64,000 bases of DNA from Lysinibacillus sphaericus OT4b.31 (GCF_000392615.1 NZ_KB933398.1:1481391-1545390); one strand, 5' to 3'; shown: positions 38,096 through 50,576, counted from the first letter of the stretch. A program made the numbers and translations. Notes: generated from the sequence alone by a model not told the origin.

Positions 38096-39195
38096 TGAAA
38101 AAACGTTTACTTATTTTAGAAGATGGCACAGTATTCACAGGTACAGCGTTCGGTAGTGAACGAGCTTCACAAGGTGAGGTCGTATTTACAACAGGCATGA
38201 CGGGGTATCAAGAAACAATATCAGATCCTTCGTTCTACGGACAAATCGTAACGTTAACATACCCATTAATCGGTAACTACGGTATTAACCGCGATGATTT
38301 CGAATCTATCACACCAGCAATTCGTGGATTTGTTGTGCGTGAGTTAGCGAAAACTCCTTCAAACTTCCGATGTGATTTAACTGTAGATGAGTACTTAACA
38401 TCAAAGGATATCCCAGGGATTGAAGGCATTGATACACGTAAATTAACACGTATTATTCGTAACAAAGGTTCAGTAAAAGCCATTTTGACAGCAGCGGATG
38501 AGGAAGTAAATGTTGAGGAAATCGTGGCACAACTTCAAGCTACACCAGCGATTACTCATCATGTTCGTGAAGTAACACCAAAAGCTGCGTATCCATCACC
38601 AGGTCGTGGTAAGCGAGTGGTGTTAATCGACTATGGTATGAAGCACGGTATTTTACGCGAGTTAAATAAACGTGACTGTGACGTACTTGTAGTACCTTAC
38701 AATACACCGGCAGAAGAAATTTTAGCATGGCATCCAGATGGTATTATGCTGTCAAACGGCCCTGGTAACCCAGAGGATGTTGAAGAAGGCATCGAAACAG
38801 TGCGCAATTTAATCGGAAAAGTGCCAATGTTCGGTATTTGCCTAGGTCACCAAATCTTCTCATTAGCAAGTGGTGCGAAGTCATTCAAATTACCATTCGG
38901 TCACCGCGGAGGTAACCATCCAGTAAAAGATTTACGTACAGGTCGTACAGATTTAACATCGCAAAATCACGGCTATGCAGTCGATATCGATTCTTTAAAA
39001 GACACAGATTTAGAATTAACACATATCGCATTAAATGACGGTACTTGTGAAGGAGTTCGACATAAAAAATACCCAATCTTCACAGTGCAATATCACCCAG
39101 AAGCATCACCAGGTCCAGAAGATTCAAATCACTTATTTGATGAATTTATCGAAATGATGGAAGTAGAAGCAGGGAAGGGGAAACAACATGCCTAA
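38095..39195 (+). CDS. carA: Carbamoyl phosphate synthase, glutaminase subunit
   Basis: CarA (PyrAA) hydrolyses glutamine and channels ammonia to CarB. The 366-residue protein has an N-terminal domain with [20 protein letters not shown] and the class I glutamine amidotransferase domain with the nucleophile Cys249 in [16 protein letters not shown], and the His/Glu pair in [14 protein letters not shown]. It overlaps carB by 8 bp. Being inside the pyr operon with PyrR attenuators makes it the pyrimidine-specific enzyme; no arginine genes are nearby. Confidence 0.98.
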   Translation: MKKRLLILEDGTVFTGTAFGSERASQGEVVFTTGMTGYQETISDPSFYGQIVTLTYPLIGNYGINRDDFESITPAIRGFVVRELAKTPSNFRCDLTVDEYLTSKDIPGIEGIDTRKLTRIIRNKGSVKAILTAADEEVNVEEIVAQLQATPAITHHVREVTPKAAYPSPGRGKRVVLIDYGMKHGILRELNKRDCDVLVVPYNTPAEEILAWHPDGIMLSNGPGNPEDVEEGIETVRNLIGKVPMFGICLGHQIFSLASGAKSFKLPFGHRGGNHPVKDLRTGRTDLTSQNHGYAVDIDSLKDTDLELTHIALNDGTCEGVRHKKYPIFTVQYHPEASPGPEDSNHLFDEFIEMMEVEAGKGKQHA

Positions 39196-42100
39196 ACGTA
39201 CAGATATAGAAACTATTTTAGTAATCGGGTCAGGCCCAATCGTAATCGGACAAGCAGCAGAATTTGACTACGCAGGAACACAAGCTTGTCTGTCATTAAA
39301 AGAAGAAGGCTACCGTGTTATTTTAATAAACTCAAATCCTGCGACAATCATGACAGATACAGAAATTGCAGACAGAGTATACATCGAGCCAATTACACTT
39401 GAATTCGTATCACGTATTTTACGTAAAGAACGTCCAGATGCAATCCTGCCAACGCTTGGTGGCCAAACAGGTCTAAACATGGCGATCGAGTTAGACGAAT
39501 CAGGTATTTTAAACGAATTGAACATCGAAATTTTAGGTACAAAATTAGATGCCATTCATAAAGCAGAAGACCGTGATTTATTCCGTAACCTAATGTATGA
39601 GCTAGGTGCTCCAGTACCTGAATCAGACATTATCCACAACATGGAAGAAGCGCATGCGTTAGTTGCCCGCATAGGCTACCCAGTTATCGTGCGCCCTGCA
39701 TTCACACTTGGCGGTACAGGTGGCGGTATTTGTTACAATGACCAAGACTTAGAGGAAATCGTAACATCGGGTTTAAAATACTCTCCGGTAACACAATGTT
39801 TACTGGAAAAATCAATCGCTGGCTATAAAGAAATTGAATATGAAGTAATGCGCGATGCAGCGGATAACGCAATCGTCGTATGTAACATGGAAAACGTTGA
39901 CCCGGTGGGTATTCATACTGGTGACTCGATCGTCGTGGCACCAACACAAACATTATCAGATCGTGAAAACCAAATGCTACGTAATATTTCACTAGATATT
40001 ATTCGTGCATTGAAAATCGAAGGTGGTTGTAACGTACAGTTAGCTCTTGATCCATATAGCTTCAATTACTATGTAATCGAAGTAAACCCACGTGTATCCC
40101 GCTCTTCAGCATTAGCGTCCAAAGCAACTGGTTACCCAATTGCCAAACTTGCGGCAAAAATCGCTGTAGGACTTACACTAGATGAAATTAAAAATCCAGT
40201 AACAGGTTCGACTTATGCTTGTTTTGAGCCAGCACTTGATTACATCGTGGCGAAAATTCCACGCTGGCCATTCGATAAATTTGAATCAGCAAAACGTAAT
40301 CTTGGTACACAAATGAAGGCAACTGGTGAAGTAATGGCACTAGGGCGTACATTTGAGGAAGCGATGCTGAAAGCAGTTCGTTCGCTTGAAACAGGCCAAG
40401 TACATTTAGAGCTAAAACACGCAGAAGACAACTCGGATTCTTGGATTGAAAAACGTATCCGTAAAGCTGGGGATGAGCGTCTATTCTTCATCGGAGAAGC
40501 ACTTCGTCGCGGTGTGACAATTGAGCAAATTCATGAATGGTCTGCCATTGATTTATTCTTCTTAAATAAATTTAAGAACATCGTTGATATGGAACAAACA
40601 CTTGCTGACCATAAAAACGATAAAGAGGTATTACGCACAGCAAAACGTCTTGGCTTTGCTGATAAAAAAGTCGCTGAGCTTTGGAAAACGACACCTGAAG
40701 AAGTGTATGCATATCGTAAAGAACATGGCATTATCCCTGTCTATAAAATGGTTGATACATGTGCAGCAGAATTCGAGTCGGAAACGCCATACTTCTATGG
40801 CACATATGAAGACGAAAACGAATCAATCAAATCGGATAAACCATCAGTTATCGTACTAGGTTCAGGTCCAATCCGAATTGGTCAAGGGGTAGAGTTCGAC
40901 TACGCAACAGTCCACTCTGTATGGGCAATTCAAGAAGCTGGTTACGAGGCTATCATTATCAATTCCAACCCAGAAACAGTTTCAACGGACTTCTCCATTT
41001 CTGATAAATTATACTTCGAACCATTAACGATCGAAGACGTTATGCACATCATTGATCTGGAGCAACCAATTGGAGTTGTAGTTCAGTTCGGTGGTCAAAC
41101 AGCTATTAACCTTGCTGATAAGTTAGAGGAAAACGGCGTGAAAATTCTAGGTACAACGCTAGAAGATATCGATCGTGCGGAAAATCGTGATAAATTTGAG
41201 CAAGCATTACATGAAATCGGCATTCCACAGCCGCTTGGTAAAACAGCTACTTCTGCTGAAGAAGCACTTGTCATTGGGAAGGACATTGGCTTCCCAGTAC
41301 TCGTTCGTCCTTCTTATGTACTTGGTGGACGCGCGATGGAAATCGTTTATAACGAAGAAGAACTACAACACTATATGGAAAATGCAGTAGAAGCATCTCC
41401 AGATCACCCAGTGCTTGTAGACCGTTATTTAACGGGGAATGAGATCGAAGTTGATGCAATTTGTGACGGTGAAAATGTGTTGATTCCTGGTATTATGGAG
41501 CATATCGAACGTGCTGGGGTTCACTCTGGTGACTCGATTTCAGTCTATCCACCACAAAAATTAACACAGGTACAAAAAGATACATTAGTGGATTATACAA
41601 CTCGTCTAGCTAAAGGTCTTGGCATCATTGGTTTAATGAATATTCAGTATGTAATTTCACAAGGTGAAGTGTTCGTAATTGAGGTGAACCCACGCTCATC
41701 TCGTACAGTACCATTCTTAAGTAAAATTACAAATATCCCGATGGCCAATATCGCAACGAAAGCGATTCTTGGTAAATCAATTGTGGAACAAGGCTATCCA
41801 ACAGGCTTAGCGGCTGAGCAAAAAGGTGTGTTTGTGAAAGTGCCAGTATTCTCATTCGCAAAATTACGTAGAGTGGACATCACATTAGGCCCTGAAATGA
41901 AATCTACCGGGGAAGTAATGGGGAAAGATGCAACACTAGAAAAAGCTCTTTATAAAGGATTAGTTGCAGCTGGTATGGAAATTCGTACAGAAGGCACAGT
42001 ATTATTCACAGTGTCCGATAAAGACAAAGATGAAGCTATCGCACTGGCAAAACGTTTCTCAACAGTAGGCTACCGCATTGTGGCGACAGAAGGTACAGCA

Positions 42101-42385
42101 CAAAGCTTTGAAGCGGCAGGCGTGCGTACGGATGTAGTTGGCAAAATTGGTGCGAAAGGACAAACATTACTAGATTTAATCCAAAATGGTGAAGCACAAT
42201 TAGTTGTAAACACATTAACAAAAGGTAAGCAGCCGGCACGTGATGGCTTCCGTATCCGTCGTGAGTCTGTAGAAAACGGCGTACCATGCTTAACTTCACT
42301 GGATACAGCAGAAGCTATGCTACGTGTTATCGAATCGATGACATTCACAGCAGAACAAATGCCTAAAGCGGAGGTCGTACACTAA
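39188..42385 (+). CDS. carB: Carbamoyl phosphate synthase, large subunit
   Basis: CarB (PyrAB) makes carbamoyl phosphate from bicarbonate, ammonia and two ATP. The 1065-residue protein is a tandem of two ATP-grasp synthetase halves, beginning [20 protein letters not shown] and, from about residue 550, [20 protein letters not shown], each with its EVNPR motif. A C-terminal MGS-like allosteric domain (from about 930, [20 protein letters not shown]) completes it. The length is standard and no domain is lost. It is 1 bp from pyrK. Confidence 0.99.
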   Translation: MPKRTDIETILVIGSGPIVIGQAAEFDYAGTQACLSLKEEGYRVILINSNPATIMTDTEIADRVYIEPITLEFVSRILRKERPDAILPTLGGQTGLNMAIELDESGILNELNIEILGTKLDAIHKAEDRDLFRNLMYELGAPVPESDIIHNMEEAHALVARIGYPVIVRPAFTLGGTGGGICYNDQDLEEIVTSGLKYSPVTQCLLEKSIAGYKEIEYEVMRDAADNAIVVCNMENVDPVGIHTGDSIVVAPTQTLSDRENQMLRNISLDIIRALKIEGGCNVQLALDPYSFNYYVIEVNPRVSRSSALASKATGYPIAKLAAKIAVGLTLDEIKNPVTGSTYACFEPALDYIVAKIPRWPFDKFESAKRNLGTQMKATGEVMALGRTFEEAMLKAVRSLETGQVHLELKHAEDNSDSWIEKRIRKAGDERLFFIGEALRRGVTIEQIHEWSAIDLFFLNKFKNIVDMEQTLADHKNDKEVLRTAKRLGFADKKVAELWKTTPEEVYAYRKEHGIIPVYKMVDTCAAEFESETPYFYGTYEDENESIKSDKPSVIVLGSGPIRIGQGVEFDYATVHSVWAIQEAGYEAIIINSNPETVSTDFSISDKLYFEPLTIEDVMHIIDLEQPIGVVVQFGGQTAINLADKLEENGVKILGTTLEDIDRAENRDKFEQALHEIGIPQPLGKTATSAEEALVIGKDIGFPVLVRPSYVLGGRAMEIVYNEEELQHYMENAVEASPDHPVLVDRYLTGNEIEVDAICDGENVLIPGIMEHIERAGVHSGDSISVYPPQKLTQVQKDTLVDYTTRLAKGLGIIGLMNIQYVISQGEVFVIEVNPRSSRTVPFLSKITNIPMANIATKAILGKSIVEQGYPTGLAAEQKGVFVKVPVFSFAKLRRVDITLGPEMKSTGEVMGKDATLEKALYKGLVAAGMEIRTEGTVLFTVSDKDKDEAIALAKRFSTVGYRIVATEGTAQSFEAAGVRTDVVGKIGAKGQTLLDLIQNGEAQLVVNTLTKGKQPARDGFRIRRESVENGVPCLTSLDTAEAMLRVIESMTFTAEQMPKAEVVH

Positions 42386-42386
42386 T

Positions 42387-44067
<1,681 letters not shown>

Positions 44068-44068
<1 letters not shown>

Positions 44069-44778
44069 TGCATACAAAACCAATACTTGCACTTGATTTC
44101 CCGAGAGAAACGGAAGTTTTCAAGTTTTTACAACATTTTAATGAACCTCTTTTCGTGAAAATTGGCATGGAGTTATATATGCAGGAAGGTCCAGATATTG
44201 TACGGAAAGTGAAGGATTTAGGACACGATATTTTCCTTGATTTAAAGCTACATGATATTCCAAACACAGTTGGCTCTGCGATGAAGGGCTTAGCGAAACT
44301 GGGGGTAGATTTAGTGAATGTCCATGCAGCAGGGGGTCGTCCTATGATGGAAGCCGCACTTGAAGGTCTAGAAGCAGGTACGCCAGCAGGTCGTGAACGT
44401 GCGGCATTAATTGCAGTGACACAGCTTACATCAACAACAGAGGAGCAAATGCAGGCAGAGCAAAAAATTGCTTTATCTTTACAGGAATCCGTATTACATT
44501 ATGCAAGTTTAACGAAACAAGCTGGATTAAATGGCGTTGTCTGCTCGGTACATGAAGCAAAAGCGATTGCCGCAGCTTGTGGTGAGAATTTCTTACGTGT
44601 TACACCTGGTATTCGTTTAGCAGGTGGCGACGCACATGATCAAAAACGCATTGCCACACCAGATGGCGCAAAACAAGATGGATCTTCATTAATTGTTGTG
44701 GGGCGTGCTGTAACAGGGGCACAAGATCCAGTAGCAGCATATAAAATCGTAAGCGAATTATGGGAGGCATCAATATGA
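44068..44778 (+). CDS. pyrF: Orotidine 5'-phosphate decarboxylase
   Basis: PyrF converts OMP to UMP, the last step of the pathway. The 236-residue barrel has ILALDFPRETEV, VKIGMELYMQEGP, the catalytic Asp-Lys-Asp array in FLDLKLHDIPNTVGSA, the VNVHAAGG strand and the phosphate-gripping SLIVVGRAVTGAQDPVAAY. Group I type, normal length. It overlaps pyrE by 4 bp (ATGA). Confidence 0.98.
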
Positions 44779-45404
44779 CATTACAAAACGAAATTGCACA
44801 CGCGATGTTAAAGGTAGGCGCAGTCGAATTAAATCCAACAGAGTTATTCACATGGGCATCAGGCATTAAATCACCGATTTACTGTGATACACGTTTGACA
44901 ATCTCTGATCCTGCCATTCGCAAACAGTTAGCACATGGCCTAGCATCTGTTATTAAAGAACACTTTGGTGCAACAGAAATCGTAGCTGGTACAGCAACAG
45001 CAGGAATTCCACATGCCGCTTGGGTAAGTGATATTTTAGATTTACCAATGGTCTACGTGCGCTCAAAAGCAAAAGAGCATGGTCGTGGCAACCAAATCGA
45101 AGGTAAATACGCAGCAGGTCAAAAAGTCGTTGTCGTAGAAGACATTGTTTCGACAGGCGGTTCATCCATCACAGCAGTGGAAGCTTTACGCGCAGCTGGC
45201 TGTGAAGTACTAGGCGTTGTTTGCGTATACACTTACAATCTACCACGCGCTGAACAAGCATTCGATGAAGCTGGCATTCAATATGTATCTCTTACAAACT
45301 TTGATTATTTAATTGAAGCTGCGAACGAATCAGGCGCTATTAAAGAACAGGACATCCCATTCCTAAAAGATTGGCACGCAAAACTGAAAGCAGGGGAACT
45401 GTAA
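44775..45404 (+). CDS. pyrE: Orotate phosphoribosyltransferase
   Basis: PyrE makes OMP from orotate and PRPP. The 209-residue protein has the N-terminal SGIKSPIYCDTRLTISDP orotate-binding region, VYVRSKAKEHGRGNQIEG (mobile loop with catalytic Lys and His) and the PRPP motif KVVVVEDIVSTGGSSITAVE. ATG 44775 after GGGAGG is chosen rather than the in-frame ATG at 44760 (inside pyrF). It is the last gene of the operon, with a strong terminator at 45525. Confidence 0.98.
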   Translation: MTLQNEIAHAMLKVGAVELNPTELFTWASGIKSPIYCDTRLTISDPAIRKQLAHGLASVIKEHFGATEIVAGTATAGIPHAAWVSDILDLPMVYVRSKAKEHGRGNQIEGKYAAGQKVVVVEDIVSTGGSSITAVEALRAAGCEVLGVVCVYTYNLPRAEQAFDEAGIQYVSLTNFDYLIEAANESGAIKEQDIPFLKDWHAKLKAGEL

Positions 45405-45524
45405 AGCTGATTCTCTATTAAAGATTTAAAACATTAAAACATCTGCTAAAGATAGTCTGGGATGGGAATAGTTTCAGTCACATTTGAAAAATTAAAGTAG
45501 ATGAGTTTGTAAAAATTACTTAAT

Positions 45525-45566
45525 AAAGCGTGGTACGAAAACAGTTATTTTCGTACCACGCTTTTA
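45525..45566 (+). terminator. Terminator of the pyr operon
   Basis: A perfect 17-bp stem (45525-45541 with 45548-45564) with 6-nt loop, ending in T residues, 120 bp after pyrE. It may also serve the convergent hydrolase gene since the stem is flanked by an A-rich stretch upstream. Confidence 0.93.
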
Positions 45567-45613
45567 TAGTTAGTAACTAATTGTCCCCGCGTCAACACAT
45601 TAAAAAAATTTCA

Positions 45614-46402
45614 TTAAAACTGTACACTAAATCCTTTAAATTTATGAATTCCTGTCCCAAATTTATCAAGGCCATTTTTTCTTAATGTTTCAACTGCATT
45701 TTTTACTTCTATTAAAATAGCAGGATCAAGTCCCAATGTATTATGTGAGCCAAATACCCGTGTTATGTTTGGCATATTTGATATCTTTTCTAATGAATTA
45801 ACTAAGTCAACCGGATTAGTTGTCGGAAAAAAAGCATAAACAGGTGTTTTATCGTAAAGTAAATCACCTGTAAATAAATAGCCATTTTTTCTATCCAAAA
45901 TAGAAATATGTCCTGGTGAGTGTCCGGGAGTATGAAAGATAGTTAATTTTCTGTCTCCAATATCAATAATATCCCCATCCTGTAAGATACCCGTGGGGTT
46001 TCCTTGAAATGGTTGATATGTTTCCGGGTTAAATGTTTCGGGAGTTGGTAGTGTAATATCACGACTTATATCTTTTCTTATCTGTTCAATAGATAATTTT
46101 TTTATGCCATTTCTCAGCCAATCCACTTCTTCTTGGTGCACATAAATATTTTCAAATTCTCCATGACTACCAATATGATCCCAATGAACATGCGTCGTCA
46201 AGACGATTATAGGCAATGTTGTTAATTGATTGCTAATTCTTTTTATATTATCAATGCCTAATCCAGTATCAATTAAAACTGACTTCTCTTCTCCAATTAA
46301 CAAAAATGAATGGACTTTTTCCCAATGCCCATATTCACTAATTGCAAATGTATTTTTGTCAATTTCTTTTACAGTAAACCAAGTATCTATAATATTGACC
46401 AT
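45614..46402 (-). CDS. Metallo-beta-lactamase-fold hydrolase
   Basis: A 262-residue MBL-fold hydrolase of unknown substrate. The metal ligands are intact: THVHWDHIGSHG (HxHxDH), HTPGHSPGHISI, FTGDLLYDKTP and GSHNTLG near the C-terminus. This layout fits the glyoxalase II/lactonase-like group rather than a secreted beta-lactamase, and there is no signal peptide. ATG 46402 has AAAGGAAG at good spacing; an upstream in-frame GTG at 46411 abuts that site. The gene is convergent with the pyr operon, has an AT-rich composition and no syntenic counterpart between pyrE and rqcH in B. subtilis, so it may be a recent arrival. Confidence 0.85.
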   Translation of the reverse strand: MVNIIDTWFTVKEIDKNTFAISEYGHWEKVHSFLLIGEEKSVLIDTGLGIDNIKRISNQLTTLPIIVLTTHVHWDHIGSHGEFENIYVHQEEVDWLRNGIKKLSIEQIRKDISRDITLPTPETFNPETYQPFQGNPTGILQDGDIIDIGDRKLTIFHTPGHSPGHISILDRKNGYLFTGDLLYDKTPVYAFFPTTNPVDLVNSLEKISNMPNITRVFGSHNTLGLDPAILIEVKNAVETLRKNGLDKFGTGIHKFKGFSVQF

Positions 46403-46433
46403 ATTTTTCACTTCCTTTATTGGGTATATTTCG

Positions 46434-46463
46434 ATTCTACTTCAGGGAGAGCTTATTAATCAA
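46434..46463 (-). promoter_or_regulatory. Candidate promoter for the hydrolase gene
   Basis: On the minus strand TTGATT (complement of 46458-46463) and TAGAAT (46434-46439) are 18 bp apart, just upstream of the ribosome site. Moderate match only. Confidence 0.35.
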
Positions 46464-46561
46464 AATGATTGTGCCCTTATTTTGGAATTGCATGTTAATA
46501 CTTTTCTAGATGAATTCATTTTCATATATCGTTTTTCTATAAAGAAACACGAACCATTTTT

Positions 46562-46772
46562 GGTAGGAGCGTAAGGCAGCGACTCCAGCGGGAAGTGAAC
46601 CGAGACTCTGGACTGAGTTTTATGGGAACGAAGGCTAAAAGCGTCACGTCCTGTGACAACGACTTCGTGACCAACACCCTGTTGCTGACGCTTCGCTTTC
46701 GCACATAAAACACCTGTTGCCCCGAAGCGGCTCGGTCTTGCCCACGCAAAGCGTCCGCCTGAAGCGAAATTT
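46562..46772 (+). repeat. Bacillaceae-type intergenic repeat interrupted by a smaller palindromic element
   Basis: The left part (GGAGCGTAAGGCAGCGACTC, then CAGCGGGAA) and the right part (CCCGAAGCGGCTCG to GCGTCCGCCTGAAGCGAAAT) match the halves of the repeat at 60068-60186. They are separated by 46617-46711, a 95-bp insert bounded by inverted GTTTTATG and CATAAAAC and with paired CGAAG/CTTCG next to them. The tract is clearly GC-richer than its surroundings. Elements like this are common between genes in Bacillaceae; it does not encode protein. Confidence 0.75.
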
Positions 46773-46789
46773 ACCTATGGATAGGAACA

Positions 46790-47604
46790 ATTACTTTAAT
46801 AATATTTCCCTTTATTGATATGAAAGTGAATTATACAAATTATAAGTAGTGTAGAGATTTTAATTTTCAATGCTGTAATTTCTATAAAAATTAGAGAAAT
46901 TTCATTATGAACGCCTCGTAGTTAATGCGATAATCTATATTTATTTAACCATTTATCATTTTTCTAGAAATTTTTGGAATAAAAATTGTGCAAATGCATA
47001 AAATAAATGATGGGAGAAGTATGTAAGATTAATAAGTAAATAAGTATTTTTTTAGTGTGGAAAAATATGATTTGGGTTATTAACACATTAATAGAGTAAA
47101 TTATATATTGATAGCAATTGTTTATAAAATAAACTGTTGGAAAATATAGAAATATTAGTTTTTTTATTGGTAAACACAGAAAACATTGATGAATAAAGAT
47201 TGTTGGTACTTAGTTGTGCTGTAAATATTAGTGATTTTATTATTTCGAAATAATAAAATCATGACTTTTTAGCAATGAAGTAAAAATAAAAATTAATAAT
47301 TAACAGCATATCAATGTAAAGTTATTATTTTTTTTGGGAATAGATGTATGGTAGGTTTTTATTTTTCATTGTAATAATTTAAAAAATATACTTGATTTAA
47401 CGCATTATTTCTAGATAAAATAATACTACAATTAATTGTCAGATAATTCTTTCAGTAATTAAATGGTTGCTTTTACATTAAAAGTAGCAAAAGCCTATTG
47501 ATTTGTTAACAAATGTTTAAAAGGTGTTAAAAATGTTTTTGTGCAAATGTAATTCTAGAATAAGTATTAACACTATCTATCAGTATTTTTCAGAATATTG
47601 AAAT
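46790..47604. other. Gene-free AT-rich region before the first opp operon
   Basis: About 800 very AT-rich bases with no supported coding frame on either strand. It contains the perfect palindrome at 47232-47261, and a possible promoter at roughly 47393-47422 (TTGATT, 18 bp, TAAAAT). Several TTAATAATTAAC-like runs may be regulator sites. The true start of opp transcription is probably in here. Confidence 0.5.
47232..47261. promoter_or_regulatory. Perfect 30-bp palindrome
   Basis: Two 15-bp arms meet without a spacer (TGATTTTATTATTTC and its exact complement). It is followed by ATGACTTTTTAG. It could be a dimeric regulator operator or a terminator-like hairpin; which is undecided. Confidence 0.6.
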
Positions 47605-47619
47605 AGGAGGAGAGGTTGT

Positions 47620-48633
47620 TTGAATACAGCGAAGGACTTATTAACAATTAGAAATTTAACTACGAGTTTTCGTATTAAAGACGAATATCACGCTGCTGTA
47701 GAAGAAGTCTCGCTGTCGCTTCGAAAAAATGAGGTTTTAGCAATTGTTGGTGAATCTGGATGTGGTAAAAGTACATTAGCAACGACTATTGTAGGTTTGC
47801 ACAATGAAATCAATACAAAAGTTTCGGGGGAAATTCTATACAATAATCAAAATTTAACACAATTAAGTGAAGAACAGTTTAATAGTTTACGTGGTAATGA
47901 TATCGGATTCATTTTCCAAGATCCACTCTCGGCTTTAAACCCATTAATGCGTATTGGTGAACAAATTGCTGAAGGCCTTCTCTATCACACAAAGCTAACA
48001 AAACAACAACGTGAAGAGCGTGTATTAGAGCTTCTAAATCAAGTGGGCATTTCTAATCCGAATCGAGTAGCAAGACAATTTCCGCATCAATTGTCCGGCG
48101 GGATGCGACAGCGTGTCATGATTGCTATTGCATTATCCGGCAAGCCGTCGATTATTATTGCAGATGAACCGACGACAGCTCTAGACGTGACGATACAAGC
48201 TCAAATATTAGACTTATTAAAATCGTTACAGTCCGAAACTGAAGCAGGTATTATTTTAATTACCCATGATTTGGGTGTGGTAGCAGAAGTAGCAGACCGA
48301 GTAGCTGTGATGTATGCAGGACAAGTAATTGAAGAAGCACCTGTCCAAGAGTTATTTAGAAATGCTAAACATCCTTATACGCGTTCGCTATTAAATTCTA
48401 TACCGCAAACACATGATGAAAATGAGAAGCTAGAGGTTATTCATGGTATGGTACCATCGCTCATGAATTTGCCTCGTGAAGGGTGTCGATTTTCAGCTCG
48501 TATACCATGGATTAATGAATCTTTACATGAAAAAAAACCACAATTACATGAAATTGCACCAGGACATTTTGTTAGATGTACCTGCTGGAAACACTTTCAT
48601 TTCGAAGGTGAAGAAGGAGGCGGGACTGTATGA
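47620..48633 (+). CDS. Oligopeptide ABC transporter ATP-binding protein OppD-like (system 1)
   Basis: A 337-residue ABC ATPase of the peptide/nickel importer group. Walker A is GESGCGKSTLATTIVGLH, the signature is [16 protein letters not shown], Walker [15 protein letters not shown] and the H-loop [14 protein letters not shown]. The C-terminal oligopeptide/dipeptide extension holds RIPWINESLHEKKPQLHEI and HFVRCTCWKH; in this group a Cys-rich C-terminus can bind an Fe-S cluster, but only part of the pattern is visible. TTG 47620 has TAGGAGGAGAGG upstream. It is the first gene of a five-gene operon and overlaps the next by 4 bp. Confidence 0.93.
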   Translation: MNTAKDLLTIRNLTTSFRIKDEYHAAVEEVSLSLRKNEVLAIVGESGCGKSTLATTIVGLHNEINTKVSGEILYNNQNLTQLSEEQFNSLRGNDIGFIFQDPLSALNPLMRIGEQIAEGLLYHTKLTKQQREERVLELLNQVGISNPNRVARQFPHQLSGGMRQRVMIAIALSGKPSIIIADEPTTALDVTIQAQILDLLKSLQSETEAGIILITHDLGVVAEVADRVAVMYAGQVIEEAPVQELFRNAKHPYTRSLLNSIPQTHDENEKLEVIHGMVPSLMNLPREGCRFSARIPWINESLHEKKPQLHEIAPGHFVRCTCWKHFHFEGEEGGGTV

Positions 48634-49577
48634 GTTTTATGCAAATTAAAGATTTGAACGTACATTATCCAATACGTGGGGGTTTTTTTAATACAATTAC
48701 CGATAAAGTGTATGCAGTTGATGGTGTTACGATGGAATTTGAAAAAGGAAAAACATATGGATTAGTGGGTGAATCGGGCTCTGGTAAGTCTACAACTGGT
48801 AAGGCAATTATTGGTTTAGAAAAAGTAACATCGGGTCAAATCATCTATGAAGGGGACAACGTAACGAACCAGCGCCGGAAACGTAATTCAGCATATAACC
48901 GAGATATCCAAATGATTTTCCAAGATTCGCATTCAAGCATGAATCCTAGAAAGCGGGTACTCGATATTTTAGCAGAGCCAATTCGAAACTTTATGAAGCT
49001 CAGCGATCAGGAGGAGCGCAAGCGGATTAAAGAACTATTAGCGATTGTTGGTATGTCAGAGGACGTACTTTTAAAATATCCTCATGAATTTTCCGGAGGT
49101 CAAAAGCAACGTCTTGGTATTGCACGTGCTGTTGCATGTAATCCCAAATTGATTATAGCTGATGAGCCTGTATCAGCACTTGATCTGTCAGTGCAAGCAC
49201 AGGTACTTAATTTTATGAAAGATATTCAAAGTGAATTTGGACTTAGTTATTTATTCATTTCGCATGATTTAGGCGTTGTTAAACATATGTGTGATCACAT
49301 ATCTATTATGTATAAGGGACGCTTTGTCGAAACAGGTACTAGAAATGATATTTATGTGAACCCACAGCATATTTATACAAATCGCTTATTGTCAGCTATT
49401 CCGAATATTGAACCTGAGACACGTATGGAGCGAAAAATACAACGCCAAGATGTCGAAGCGAAGTATCATGAGGAGCAACATAAATATTATGATGAGCATG
49501 GGAAAGTATACCCCTTAAAATCTATCTCAGATACACATAGAGTAGCAATGTCTGAGATTGAACAGGAGGGCGTATAG
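48630..49577 (+). CDS. Oligopeptide ABC transporter ATP-binding protein OppF-like (system 1)
   Basis: The partner ATPase, 315 residues, with Walker [35 protein letters not shown], signature EFSGGQKQRLGIARAV, Walker B LIIADEPVSALDLSVQ and H-loop FISHDLGVVKH. Its C-terminus is long and charged (KYHEEQHKYYDEHGKVY) compared with usual OppF proteins. ATGA overlap with oppD indicates coupling; the permease gene follows after 1 bp. Confidence 0.93.
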   Translation: MSFMQIKDLNVHYPIRGGFFNTITDKVYAVDGVTMEFEKGKTYGLVGESGSGKSTTGKAIIGLEKVTSGQIIYEGDNVTNQRRKRNSAYNRDIQMIFQDSHSSMNPRKRVLDILAEPIRNFMKLSDQEERKRIKELLAIVGMSEDVLLKYPHEFSGGQKQRLGIARAVACNPKLIIADEPVSALDLSVQAQVLNFMKDIQSEFGLSYLFISHDLGVVKHMCDHISIMYKGRFVETGTRNDIYVNPQHIYTNRLLSAIPNIEPETRMERKIQRQDVEAKYHEEQHKYYDEHGKVYPLKSISDTHRVAMSEIEQEGV

Positions 49578-49578
49578 T

Positions 49579-50541
49579 ATGTGGAAAACAATTTTAAGAC
49601 GTGTGTTGATGATGATTCCACAAATGTTTGTGTTAAGTCTCTTTATTTTTATTTTGGCGAAGCAAATGCCAGGAGATCCATTTACAGGTCTTATTACACC
49701 TGAGACAGATCCTTCAAGAATTGAGGAATTACGTATACAAGCTGGTTTCTATGACCCCTGGTATATTCAATACTACCATTGGATCACGAATGCGCTACAA
49801 GGAGATTTTGGACAGAGCTATACATATAAAATTGCGGTGTCCACACTGATTGGTGAACGTGGCTTAAATACTTTTTGGCTATCTCTACTCAGTGCTATCC
49901 TTGTATATTTGATTGCGATTCCACTAGGGATGCTGGCTGGACGCTACCAAGAATCATTTTTAGATAAATCCATTATACTTTACAGTTTTATCAGCTATGC
50001 CATTCCGACATTCGTTTTATCACTTATTTTCTTATTTATTTTTGGTTATCGACTCATGTGGTTCCCAACCAGCGGGACCGTCGATGTAGGACTTGATCCA
50101 GGCACGGCGGCATATTATTGGAATAAGATATATCACTTGCTATTACCGGCCATAACGTATGCTATCTTAGGTACAACAAGCATTATTCAATATTTACGTT
50201 CCGAAATTATCGATTCAAAAACTCAGGATTATGTGAAAACAGCGCGTAGCAAAGGAATTCCTATGCGTAAAGTATACACTCGACATATTTTCCGTAACTC
50301 GTTGCTACCCATTGCAGCATTTTTAGGATTTACAATTACTGGATTGTTGGGCGGGGCCATCTTCATTGAAACCATTTTTGGTTTCCCAGGAATGGGTAAT
50401 TTGTTTGTCAGCTCAGTAATGAGTCGAGATTATAGCGTTATTACTGCGCTAGTTATGCTTTTTGGCTTCTTAACATTATTAGGTAGTCTACTGTCTGATA
50501 TTATTATGAGCATTGTTGATCCACGTATCCGCATAGACTAA
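49579..50541 (+). CDS. Oligopeptide ABC transporter permease OppB-like (system 1)
   Basis: A 320-residue inner-membrane permease with six membrane segments. The first is MWKTILRRVLMMIPQMFVLS and the EAA-type coupling loop is YVKTARSKGIPMRKVYTRHI with IFIETIFGFPGMGNL after it. The open frame extends upstream to 49558, but ATG 49579 with AGGAGGG 9-15 bp before it gives the normal OppB start. It follows oppF and precedes oppC by 35 bp. Confidence 0.92.
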   Translation: MWKTILRRVLMMIPQMFVLSLFIFILAKQMPGDPFTGLITPETDPSRIEELRIQAGFYDPWYIQYYHWITNALQGDFGQSYTYKIAVSTLIGERGLNTFWLSLLSAILVYLIAIPLGMLAGRYQESFLDKSIILYSFISYAIPTFVLSLIFLFIFGYRLMWFPTSGTVDVGLDPGTAAYYWNKIYHLLLPAITYAILGTTSIIQYLRSEIIDSKTQDYVKTARSKGIPMRKVYTRHIFRNSLLPIAAFLGFTITGLLGGAIFIETIFGFPGMGNLFVSSVMSRDYSVITALVMLFGFLTLLGSLLSDIIMSIVDPRIRID

Positions 50542-50576
50542 CTACTAAAATAATGTTTAAGGAGAGGTGAATTCAA

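Noticed and set aside
46537-46749. Open frame on the minus strand over the composite repeat
   Set aside because: It reads through the repeat and its nested element; no homology, start signal or conserved composition.
46562-46772. Structured regulatory RNA for the hydrolase or opp genes
   Set aside because: The sequence matches another copy in the window (60068-60186) in an unrelated context, so a dispersed repeat explains it better.
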